NCBI GenBank assembly: GCA_945881775.1
Contig: CAMCVE010000013.1
Location: 1-64,000, forward strand
DNA from: Bacteriovorax stolpii
GTDB taxonomy: Bacteria; Bdellovibrionota; UBA2428
DNA: 64,000 bases
Reading direction: 5' to 3'
Positions within the stretch are counted from its first letter, which is position 1; every line of letters begins with the position of its first letter. A program made the translations under genes and the position numbers. Shown in pieces: positions 49,675-57,077 of the stretch. The notes below the pieces were generated by a model, which worked only from the letters and a program-made list of their open reading frames with translations, ran no database searches and had not been told where the DNA came from.

Positions 49675-50574
49675 TCAGTTGGTGAATTCGCGCTGAGTTT
49701 CGAAGAACCTGAGGAGGCGCTCCGCATGAGAAACGCGCTGCGGATCGGTGCAGGAACTCATGTAGGCTTTGAGATCTTGGGCGGCATTGGCATAGCGACC
49801 CATGCGACCCATAAGGAGCCCCCGCTCCTTGAGAGACTCGGTTCCTTCTGCAGGACAAAGTTCGATGAGCCCGGTGAGAACCCAGTAAAGGCGTGGCAGA
49901 TCTTCTTTTTCTTGGAAAATTGCTTTGAGATTGCGAAGGATCCGCGAGGTGATCTCCTGAGGGTGAGCGACCTTAAGAGCTTCGGGACCAAAAACAAGAA
50001 CACCACGAGTCCACTCTTCAAGACGCTTTTCACAGTCATCGACGTTGAGAATCTTTGCGCTGTCGAAGGCGTCCACAAAGCGTTGCTGGCGCCAGGTGAT
50101 GGCCGATCCTTCTTCTTCGGGCAGAATAATACGCACGAGGAAATGCCCTGGGAACGCAATGCCGAGTGCCTTCAGACCCACCTTGCGACAGAGAGCCATA
50201 TAGACAAGTGATAGCGTGATCGGAATTCCTTTGCGGCGCAGGATCACGTCGTTGAGGAAGGAATTCTTGATGTTGTAGTAGTTGTTCGTGTCGCCCTTGA
50301 AACCGAGCTCTTCGGTGAACACTTGGTTTACGAAAGCAACTTTTTCCCAGATCTGGTCGGTCTTAGGACAATCCTTAAGCAGGGGTTCCACTTGATCCCT
50401 GAAAGCGCGGGTCTGAGCCTCAATATCGAGGTCTTCGTACTCCAGACGTGCCAGCAAAAGGCCCAAACGGAGCGGATCCCAGTCATCGAGCATCGGGGAT
50501 TTGACTTTGGCCAGAAGCGCCGAGATCTCGGAGAGGGTCGTATCCATTTTGCATCCCCGGGCGGCCTCAAGCAT
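49675..50574 (-). CDS. SirB1-family transglutaminase-like/TPR protein
   Basis: A 299-residue protein of the SirB1 family. The core block reads NNYYNIKNSFLNDVILRRKG followed by GIPITLSLVYMALCRKVGL and GIAFPGHFLVRI, a transglutaminase-like fold whose Cys and His may or may not be catalytic. The C-terminal part is TPR-like (TDPQRVSHAERLLRFF). Function is unsettled in the family. The ATG at 50574 is preferred because TATCTT ends 8 nt upstream with TAGACC at a 17-bp spacer; starts at 50640 and 50547 are alternatives. Confidence 0.75.
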   Translation of the reverse strand: MLEAARGCKMDTTLSEISALLAKVKSPMLDDWDPLRLGLLLARLEYEDLDIEAQTRAFRDQVEPLLKDCPKTDQIWEKVAFVNQVFTEELGFKGDTNNYYNIKNSFLNDVILRRKGIPITLSLVYMALCRKVGLKALGIAFPGHFLVRIILPEEEGSAITWRQQRFVDAFDSAKILNVDDCEKRLEEWTRGVLVFGPEALKVAHPQEITSRILRNLKAIFQEKEDLPRLYWVLTGLIELCPAEGTESLKERGLLMGRMGRYANAAQDLKAYMSSCTDPQRVSHAERLLRFFETQREFTN

Positions 50575-50582
50575 AAGGCGTA

Positions 50583-50611
50583 AAGATAAAGGATTTCGGG
50601 GGTCTGGTCTA
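50583..50611 (-). promoter_or_regulatory. Candidate leaderless promoter of the SirB1-family gene
   Basis: Minus-strand TAGACC (50606-50611), 17-bp spacer, TATCTT (50583-50588), then 8 nt to ATG 50574. No Shine-Dalgarno sequence is present. Confidence 0.4.
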
Positions 50612-50686
50612 GGGAATAAGCGGACGAGTCGACGCGCCATGGGGTGACTTGCCGCGGCCCTGGACAAGACCTAGCCTGAAGGGACG

Positions 50687-52159
50687 ATGGCTAGAAAATA
50701 CGGTCTTTACGTCAACGGTCAGTATGTTCACACACATGCCTGGAGACCTGTTTTCAAGTCAATTTCTCCAAGCGAGCTCCTGGGCGAAGTGGCCCTCTAT
50801 GACTCGGCCCACGATGACCCTGACATTCTCGACGCCGCCCTCGAAGGTTGCTCGCAGACTTTCGATCAAATTCGTGGTCACGGGTTCTTTCCCCTGCCCG
50901 AGCGACTCGCTTTTTTGAAGCGCCTCAAACTTCGCCTTGAGGATCAGAAAGAGAATCTCGCCCAACTCATGATGCACGAGGTGGCCAAGCCCATAAGCCT
51001 CTGCCGCAGCGAGGTGGACCGAGCGATTGAGACGCTGCACTGGACGCTTGCGGAGAGCGAAAGCATGCTTCGCGAGCGACCGCTGCCTTTTGAGGGTCGC
51101 CCTGGCTGGCAGGGCACCACAGGCTACTCGGTTCGTGAGCCACGCGGTCCGCTTCTAGCGCTTAGCCCCTTCAACTTTCCCCTCAATCTCGCGATGCACA
51201 AACTTGCTCCCGCAATCGCCAGCGGTTGCCCCGTACTCTTGAAGCCGTCTCCCAAGGCCGCGCTCCTTACGCTGTGCTTGGTGGACTACTGCCACGCCGA
51301 AGGACTCCCACCCGGCATGCTCAATTTCTTCTCTTGTAGGGATAACGATGTTGCCTCTCTCATTAGAGACCCACGCATCGCCCACGTCTCGTTTACGGGT
51401 TCAGAATCGGTGGGCTGGAAACTTCGCGAACTTAGTAGCAAGCCCTTTACCTTAGAGCTCGGCGGAGCGGCCCCAGTTTTTGTCGGAGCCGACGCGAATT
51501 TTGAAAAAGCCGCTCGCTCGCTTGCTCTGAGCTCCTTAAGTTACGCCGGTCAGGCCTGCATCTCGACGCAGTCCATCCACGTCGAGGCCTCCGCGTGGGA
51601 GCCCTTCCGCGAAATTTTTGCGAGTCATTTTTCGAGTATCGAGTGGGGCCTGCCCTCGCTCGACGAAGTCGTCTGCGGGCCCGTGATTGACGAAGCTGCG
51701 CGGCAGCGTCTCGAATCACTCAAGATTCGATTGAACAATGCGGGAGCAAAAATCCATGAGACAACGCGTGCTCCACTGCAGCCAGAGCGAGCGGAGAAAC
51801 TTCTCATGCGCCCCGCTTTCGTGACGGATCTGCCGTCGAACGACGCCTTTTACCGCGAAGAATGTTTTGGCCCGCTGGTGGCCTTGCGCAAGACCCCTTC
51901 CCTCGAAGAATTTGTGAAAGTCGCAAACGAGCTGCCCTCGCGTCTGCAGGTGGCGCTCTGGGGACGCGACAATTCGCCAGCTCTCGCCACAGCTGCAAGA
52001 GAGCTCGACTATGGGGGCATCGTAATCAACGAAGCTCCCTCGTTGCGTTTCGATGCCATGCCCTACGGTGGACGCGGACGCGCAGGTCTAGGAAGCGAAG
52101 GCCCGCGCTACGCGCTCGAAGCATTCTCGCAGTGGAAGAGCGTGCTCGTTAAGACTTAG
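50687..52159 (+). CDS. Aldehyde dehydrogenase family protein
   Basis: NAD(P)-dependent oxidation of an aldehyde to the acid, 490 residues. The cofactor site shows LSPFNFPLNLAMHKLAPAIA and VSFTGSESVGWKL; catalytic Glu is in LELGGAAP and the nucleophile Cys in YAGQACIS. C-terminal motif CFGPLVALR is present. All active-site residues are intact. Substrate is unknown; no neighbour helps. It is divergent from the SirB1-family gene; TTGCCG, 17 bp, TAGCCT ends 9 nt before the ATG. Confidence 0.88.
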   Translation: MARKYGLYVNGQYVHTHAWRPVFKSISPSELLGEVALYDSAHDDPDILDAALEGCSQTFDQIRGHGFFPLPERLAFLKRLKLRLEDQKENLAQLMMHEVAKPISLCRSEVDRAIETLHWTLAESESMLRERPLPFEGRPGWQGTTGYSVREPRGPLLALSPFNFPLNLAMHKLAPAIASGCPVLLKPSPKAALLTLCLVDYCHAEGLPPGMLNFFSCRDNDVASLIRDPRIAHVSFTGSESVGWKLRELSSKPFTLELGGAAPVFVGADANFEKAARSLALSSLSYAGQACISTQSIHVEASAWEPFREIFASHFSSIEWGLPSLDEVVCGPVIDEAARQRLESLKIRLNNAGAKIHETTRAPLQPERAEKLLMRPAFVTDLPSNDAFYREECFGPLVALRKTPSLEEFVKVANELPSRLQVALWGRDNSPALATAARELDYGGIVINEAPSLRFDAMPYGGRGRAGLGSEGPRYALEAFSQWKSVLVKT

Positions 52160-52390
52160 AAAATGTAGCGAAGCGAGAACGAAGCAAACAGGCTGAAGGC
52201 CTGTCCCGTTGCTGAAACTGTTGAATACCTAGCAGGCTTTGTGGAAACAAACGCGTCGACGCTTGAGTCGGAGGCTAGCGTGGCCTCGGTGACAGTTGTG
52301 ACGGTGAAGGGGTGCGTGCGAGTCTGAGTGCGCAAGTCGATGTTCGCGCGATGCAAAAAAACTGTGCCCGCAAGACTAGCGGAAACCGCG
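52156..52390 (-). pseudogene. C-terminal remnant of an outer-membrane barrel protein
   Basis: A short frame with no proper start, ending in AFSLFASFSLRYIF, a textbook last beta strand with terminal Phe. The preceding SLAGTVFLHRANIDLRTQTR also looks like an outer-membrane strand. The frame continues upstream into the dhh gene without a recognisable signal peptide, so the N-terminal part is gone. A truncated gene copy is the simplest reading. Its nearest start codon is a TTG at 52356. Confidence 0.4.
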
Positions 52391-53866
52391 CGACACGGAT
52401 CCCTTAACGGGGGTGGACTCGGAGAGCGAAGCGCTGACGGTGTTCATGCCTTCGAGTGCTTCTTGAAGCAGACGACTTACGAGTTCCGGCAACTTGCGCG
52501 CGCTTGTCGATCCTTTGCCGTAGCTTCTCGTCCACTCCTTTTGGGAAATGATCGCCTTGGCCATCGTGCGATGACCGCCAGCGCAGCCCATTTGATTGAA
52601 GAGTTTCTTGAAGAGATCACCGCAATGCTGGACATACCCACAATTGCGGCCCGAGAGGACCACTTTGCCTTCGAAAACGCCACAACCCACGGCCCAATGT
52701 GAATGCTCAACCTGCAACGCGAAATCCGCAGCCTGAGGAATCCATTCCTCTCGCTCAACATTGGGCAAAGCGAGTACCGTGACGCCCCCCACGGACGAAA
52801 GGGTCTTGAGAGCTCGACCCAAAGAACTGAGATAGGCGAGAGGAAGTTCCGGGCGTTCGATGCGCCGAAGGGTGTTGCCGTTCGTGAGAGGATAGAGATA
52901 AACGAAGGCGCTCAGATCAAGCTCTGAGACTTCGCGATTGAGCATCAGCGTGTCGGACTTGATCCCGTAAAGAAGTGCCGTCGCGAGTCGCTCCGAAGGC
53001 GTGATCGAAGCGGCGCGCAGGTAGCCGGTCATGAGCGTCGAGATGGATCCTAAATCTTCCCGCATCTCCGTGAATCCGGGGGTGCACGATTCTGGGAAGG
53101 GAACCGATGGATGATGGTCGATCACGACATCGGCGCGCACTTTGCGCCCGCGGAAAAAGGAGGGCTGACAGTCGATCATGACGACTTTGTCGAAACTGTC
53201 GAAGTCAGCTTCCACGACCTGGCGCACTTCGATGTCCAGCAGCTTCGCCATGGACACGTTCTCAGGACGCGTGATCTTTCCGAAAGATACGATGGGTGCC
53301 GTTTGAGAATTGCGACCTAGAACTTTGCGCAAAGCAAGCGCTCCCGCGAGACCATCGGGGTCGGGATCGTCCTGAAGAAGGATGGCCACTTCTTCGGCAT
53401 CTTTAAGGAAACTTCGGAGATCGCGAACACGGTCCTGGAGACTCAGCAGCTGAAGCTCCTGGTCTAGCCCTGCACTGAGGAGATCTTTCCAAGCGACAGA
53501 GCGCTTGGTCTGACTGAGGGCGGAGCGAGTTCCCTTTGAGCCCACCTGAAGAATTTTGATATTGGAGCGCTTGGAGCGAAGAGCTTCTACCACCCGCTGG
53601 GAGATCTCAGAATCCGCAAACCCAATGATCGCCACAGGTTCTTGCGAGGCTTCGAGGTCGTCGAAACGAAGACTCTCTGCTGCACTGAGAGCGGTGTCCG
53701 TGGAGACGAACTTCGTGCGTCCCACAGCACTCTTGTTGAGCACCCAACCGCGACCATCGACCCAAACCGAAACGGGTTGTTCGTTCTCGTCGGAGAAGAA
53801 CTTGCCCAGCGACTCTGCCGGCCAACTCGGGTCTCCAAAAATGAGCACTCGTGAAGATTTCGCCAC
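52376..53866 (-). CDS. DHH-family phosphoesterase with N-terminal extra domain
   Basis: A 496-residue protein. Residues 1-135 form an uncharacterised, possibly Rossmann-like domain (RVLIFGDPSWPAESL). Residues 160-330 are the DHH domain with DPDPDGLAGALAL, VMIDCQPS and VIDHHPS (DHH at 250-252), and the C-terminal DHHA1 contains NQMGCAGGHRTMAKA. In NrnA/RecJ-like enzymes the first motif starts with a metal-binding His; here that position is Gln165. It may act on oligoribonucleotides or cyclic dinucleotides. The GTG start has TAAAGT ending 9 nt upstream and TTGACT at an 18-bp spacer. Confidence 0.75.
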   Translation of the reverse strand: MAKSSRVLIFGDPSWPAESLGKFFSDENEQPVSVWVDGRGWVLNKSAVGRTKFVSTDTALSAAESLRFDDLEASQEPVAIIGFADSEISQRVVEALRSKRSNIKILQVGSKGTRSALSQTKRSVAWKDLLSAGLDQELQLLSLQDRVRDLRSFLKDAEEVAILLQDDPDPDGLAGALALRKVLGRNSQTAPIVSFGKITRPENVSMAKLLDIEVRQVVEADFDSFDKVVMIDCQPSFFRGRKVRADVVIDHHPSVPFPESCTPGFTEMREDLGSISTLMTGYLRAASITPSERLATALLYGIKSDTLMLNREVSELDLSAFVYLYPLTNGNTLRRIERPELPLAYLSSLGRALKTLSSVGGVTVLALPNVEREEWIPQAADFALQVEHSHWAVGCGVFEGKVVLSGRNCGYVQHCGDLFKKLFNQMGCAGGHRTMAKAIISQKEWTRSYGKGSTSARKLPELVSRLLQEALEGMNTVSASLSESTPVKGSVSRGFR

Positions 53867-53875
53867 TGCTTGAGC

Positions 53876-53905
53876 ACTTTAGTCGGGCGCACAAATGAGA
53901 GTCAA
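53876..53905 (-). promoter_or_regulatory. Candidate promoter of the DHH gene
   Basis: Minus-strand TTGACT (53900-53905, 5 of 6), 18-bp spacer, TAAAGT (53876-53881), then 9 nt to the GTG at 53866. Confidence 0.45.
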
Positions 53906-53959
53906 CGAGAGTCGTCTTTGGCTAGAATATTTCCTTCCAGAACGGCTTCTCAGGGGGCC

Positions 53960-54832
53960 TTAGGGCGCCTGCTTCTCCTTGACTTCGCCCTCTTTGATCG
54001 CCTGGCGAATCAGGAAGCGCAAGGTTCCCGAGCGTTTTGCACCGCCGAGGAGTACCTTCATGTCCTCGTGCAAGGTGCTGTCGTGAATAAGGGCGCCGAG
54101 CGTGCCCTGCCCCTTCTCGACCTTCTCGAGGATCTTATCCAAACGTGCGAGCGACTTGGCGAGCTTGTCTTTGTCGCCGCCGACGATCATCGACCCGAGC
54201 GAGCTGTCGCCTTTGCGGAGTGTTTCGAGAAGCTTTGAGAGAGACTTCGCACTCGAATCGAGATTCTCAACGAGACTCAACATCTTTCCGTCGCGGTTCA
54301 TCGACTCCAAGAGGAAGTTGAGTTGTGCGGCGGCCTTTGAAAGGTTCGACACGAGGTCGCTTCCCTCGGCGACGTAGTCGGAGATTTCTTTCGGCTCTTC
54401 GGTTCCAATCCAGGCGTCAGGAACCACCACAGCCGCATCTGAGGATCCTGGAGAAACCACCACCACCTTATCGCCAAGCACTCCCATGGTGGTGATCGTC
54501 GCGCGAGAATCGACTTTCACGCGGTCCTTGTTCTCGGTGTAAACCGTGAGCACAACCATGATCTTGTTGGCGGCATCGCCCTCGAATCCCGCGAGGTTCT
54601 CGCCCGTTGGGAAGGTTTTGTTGGAAACGCGTCCCACCTGAATTCCGGAGATAAACACGGGGGCTCCGATATTGAGACCCCGCACATCTTTAAACATCGC
54701 CTTGATATGGAATTCGTTGCTGAAAACCGAGCTCCCCATGAACACGATGAAGCCGACCGAAACCAGCATCGCGACGAGCACGAAGAGTCCGACCATGAAG
54801 TTGTGAGAGCCTTTACTGTTGGGTCGTTCCAT
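53960..54832 (-). CDS. mlaD: MlaD-like MCE-domain protein
   Basis: Membrane-anchored lipid-binding component of an Mla-type phospholipid transporter, 290 residues. One N-terminal helix (MVGLFVLVAMLVSVGFIVFM) is followed by the MCE domain (FKDVRGLNIGAPVFISGIQVG and VKVDSRATITTMGVLG). The C-terminal 120 residues are a helical, coiled-coil-like tail longer than that of Escherichia MlaD and closer to Mce/YebT-style tails. The start at 54832 lies inside mlaF (20-bp overlap), so the two are coupled. Confidence 0.88.
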   Translation of the reverse strand: MERPNSKGSHNFMVGLFVLVAMLVSVGFIVFMGSSVFSNEFHIKAMFKDVRGLNIGAPVFISGIQVGRVSNKTFPTGENLAGFEGDAANKIMVVLTVYTENKDRVKVDSRATITTMGVLGDKVVVVSPGSSDAAVVVPDAWIGTEEPKEISDYVAEGSDLVSNLSKAAAQLNFLLESMNRDGKMLSLVENLDSSAKSLSKLLETLRKGDSSLGSMIVGGDKDKLAKSLARLDKILEKVEKGQGTLGALIHDSTLHEDMKVLLGGAKRSGTLRFLIRQAIKEGEVKEKQAP

Positions 54833-55571
54833 AGGCCATTTCTCCTGTAATAAAGCTGCGGACGAGATCGTTGCCTTCACGGAGATCTTCGACGCGTCCG
54901 GAGACCGCGATCTTCCCTCCTAAAAGCAGAGCCATACGTTCTGAAGTTGCAAAGACGGTGGGCATATCGTGCGTGACCAAGATCCCCGCGCGTCCCTGAG
55001 CCTTGAGGTCACAAATAATGTCTTGGATGTTTTTGGTGTTAAAGGGATCCAGACCCGCGGTGGGTTCGTCGTAAAGAATGACTTCGGGATCGAGAATGAG
55101 CGCACGGGCTAGGCCCGCGCGCTTTTGCATGCCGCCCGAGAGATCCGAGGGAAAGAGTTCGTTGGCACCCTTCAGCCCCAGTAGCTCAAGGATCTCATCG
55201 ATCTTCTCTTGCTTCTCTTTGCGCGACAGCTTGGTGTGAGCATCGAGGGGATAGAGAATATTTTCTTCCACTGTCATTGAGTCAAATAGCGCTCCGCCTT
55301 GAAACGCATAGGCGATATTGAGACGCACATCGCGCCACTGACGCTCAGAAAAGTCTGACACATCGACGCCCTTGAAATAGATTCGACCCGAGTCGGGCGC
55401 TTCAAGGCCAATCATGGCACGTAGGAGAACACTCTTACCCGAGCCAGATCCTCCAATGAGGCTCACCACCTCACGGGGATAAAGATCGAAGTCAAGTCCT
55501 TGATGTACCACCTTCGAGCCAAAACTCTTGGTGAATCCGACGACTTTAAGGAGAGGTTCGCGAGTGCTCAT
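54813..55571 (-). CDS. mlaF: MlaF-like ABC transporter ATP-binding protein
   Basis: ATPase of the Mla phospholipid transporter, 252 residues. Walker A GGSGSGKS, signature LSGGMQKR and Walker B VILYDEPTAGLDP are complete; the QGGALFDSMTV block is typical of MlaF. It lies 8 bp downstream of mlaE and overlaps mlaD. Together these form the inner-membrane complex that moves phospholipids between the two membranes. Confidence 0.92.
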   Translation of the reverse strand: MSTREPLLKVVGFTKSFGSKVVHQGLDFDLYPREVVSLIGGSGSGKSVLLRAMIGLEAPDSGRIYFKGVDVSDFSERQWRDVRLNIAYAFQGGALFDSMTVEENILYPLDAHTKLSRKEKQEKIDEILELLGLKGANELFPSDLSGGMQKRAGLARALILDPEVILYDEPTAGLDPFNTKNIQDIICDLKAQGRAGILVTHDMPTVFATSERMALLLGGKIAVSGRVEDLREGNDLVRSFITGEMAYGTTQQ

Positions 55572-55579
55572 CGTCGCAC

Positions 55580-56401
55580 CTAGCCGCCCGACCGGAATGA
55601 GTATTCAAGAATCCAAATGCCTTTAGTGAGGATAAAATCAAAGAGAACAACGAGAACGGAGGCCGCCACGACCGAACGCGTGGTCGCCTGGCCAACACCC
55701 TGAGTGCCACCGCTGGTCTTGAGACCGTAGTAGCAACCGGTGGTACCAATTAGGAATCCAAAGACGACCGATTTGAAGATGCCGCCAGCTACGTCGCGAG
55801 CTGTGACGATTTCAAAGGATTTGAAGAAGTAGTCGTAGGCGCTGACGTCGAGATTGGTCGATGAGATCAGCAGGCCTCCAAAGATTCCCAGCAAGTCCGC
55901 GATAATTGTGAGCAACGGCGTGGCGATCGTCACGGCGAGAATCTTGGGCGTCACGATACGCTGAATCGGGTCCGTTCCCAGCGCACGTATGGCATCGAGC
56001 TGCTGAGTCACTTTCATGGAACCAACTTCTGAAGTGATTCCCGCCCCCACCCGACCCGCGATCATGAGTGCCGTAAAGATTGGACCTAGTTCGCGCACGA
56101 TCGAGATCGTCACAATTTTTGGAACGTAGAGTTTTGCTCCAAAGCGAGCGAGTCCAAAACCAAACTGAATCGCCATAACAAGACCGACGGCCAAAGCCGC
56201 AACAGCGACAATCACAAAACTCTTCACTCCGAGTTGGAAAATTTCATGTGTGACGGAATTGAAGGTCGGTGGATTGCGAAAGAGGCTCTTGAAGCTATCG
56301 ATCACAAGACTCGAGGCATCGCCCACCGAGTAGATGTAACGATGAATCGCACCATGACGATGCTGCACCGGAGCTGTGATCGCCTCACCACGAACGGTCA
56401 T
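55580..56401 (-). CDS. mlaE: MlaE-like permease
   Basis: Inner-membrane permease of the Mla complex, 273 residues with about five helices. Family stretches are RELGPIFTALMIAGRVGAGI, EVGSMKVTQQLDAIRALGTDP and GTQGVGQATTRSVV. The start overlaps the upstream lipoprotein stop by ATGA. No mlaB (STAS protein) or mlaC (periplasmic carrier) follows. Confidence 0.92.
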   Translation of the reverse strand: MTVRGEAITAPVQHRHGAIHRYIYSVGDASSLVIDSFKSLFRNPPTFNSVTHEIFQLGVKSFVIVAVAALAVGLVMAIQFGFGLARFGAKLYVPKIVTISIVRELGPIFTALMIAGRVGAGITSEVGSMKVTQQLDAIRALGTDPIQRIVTPKILAVTIATPLLTIIADLLGIFGGLLISSTNLDVSAYDYFFKSFEIVTARDVAGGIFKSVVFGFLIGTTGCYYGLKTSGGTQGVGQATTRSVVAASVLVVLFDFILTKGIWILEYSFRSGG

Positions 56402-56916
56402 TGACTGACGCCTCCGCTATAAGAAAACGAAGCTAAGAAGGCATCAAAATCTGTAAGCACACCACTCGAGAGAGTGCCGAGTTCTGAAATATTGAAATCG
56501 AAGATGCACTCGTCCTTGCGCATCACCACAAGTCGATTCTGGATCGCAACACCGTCGACGTGTCCACGGAAAGTCGTTGTAAGCGCCGAGCGCCCCGCCA
56601 GTGTGAGCGGCTCCTGAGAAACAATCTCTGCGTCTTGGAGGGTGTTGATAAGGTTCTGACTGAGAGCGGGAAGCGAAATGTGCTCGTAGCGCCGACAGAC
56701 GGAACGCATCGCAAGTGTCGCTCCCGTCTTTTTGTGGACCCAGGCGGCATCAGCGTCGGATTTTTCTTTGAGCGCTTCCCAGCGAGAAGCGGCAGGAGCG
56801 CTAAAACTCACCCCGGTCGCCTTAGGATCGTCTCGGAGTGGACCCGAAATCGAACACGCGGCGAGGAGCATTGAAGCGAGGCCACTCGTAAGAAGTCTTT
56901 TGTGATGCGATTTCAT
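56398..56916 (-). CDS. Putative lipoprotein heading the mla operon
   Basis: A 172-residue exported protein with a leader ending MLLAAC (lipobox). No family is recognised; the mature part is a small mixed fold with three cysteines, including RSVCRRYEHI and KDECIFDFNI. It overlaps mlaE by 4 bp and is the first gene of the transporter operon, so a periplasmic or outer-membrane partner role is likely, perhaps in place of MlaC or MlaA. GGAGGA lies 9-10 nt before the ATG, a regular ribosome-binding site. Confidence 0.6.
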   Translation of the reverse strand: MKSHHKRLLTSGLASMLLAACSISGPLRDDPKATGVSFSAPAASRWEALKEKSDADAAWVHKKTGATLAMRSVCRRYEHISLPALSQNLINTLQDAEIVSQEPLTLAGRSALTTTFRGHVDGVAIQNRLVVMRKDECIFDFNISELGTLSSGVLTDFDAFLASFSYSGGVSQ

Positions 56917-57077
56917 GTTGTAAGTCCTCCACTAGAATCGTCCAAAATCCCGAAAATTCTTAGTGATTTCCCTGGGGATCATGGCAGACCCGCGTCATTC
57001 ACAGGTGCCTGATAACTTTGACCAACCCGAAGACGTCTGGACTCAAGACATCAGGCCCGACGGCCGAAAAGAGTTCC

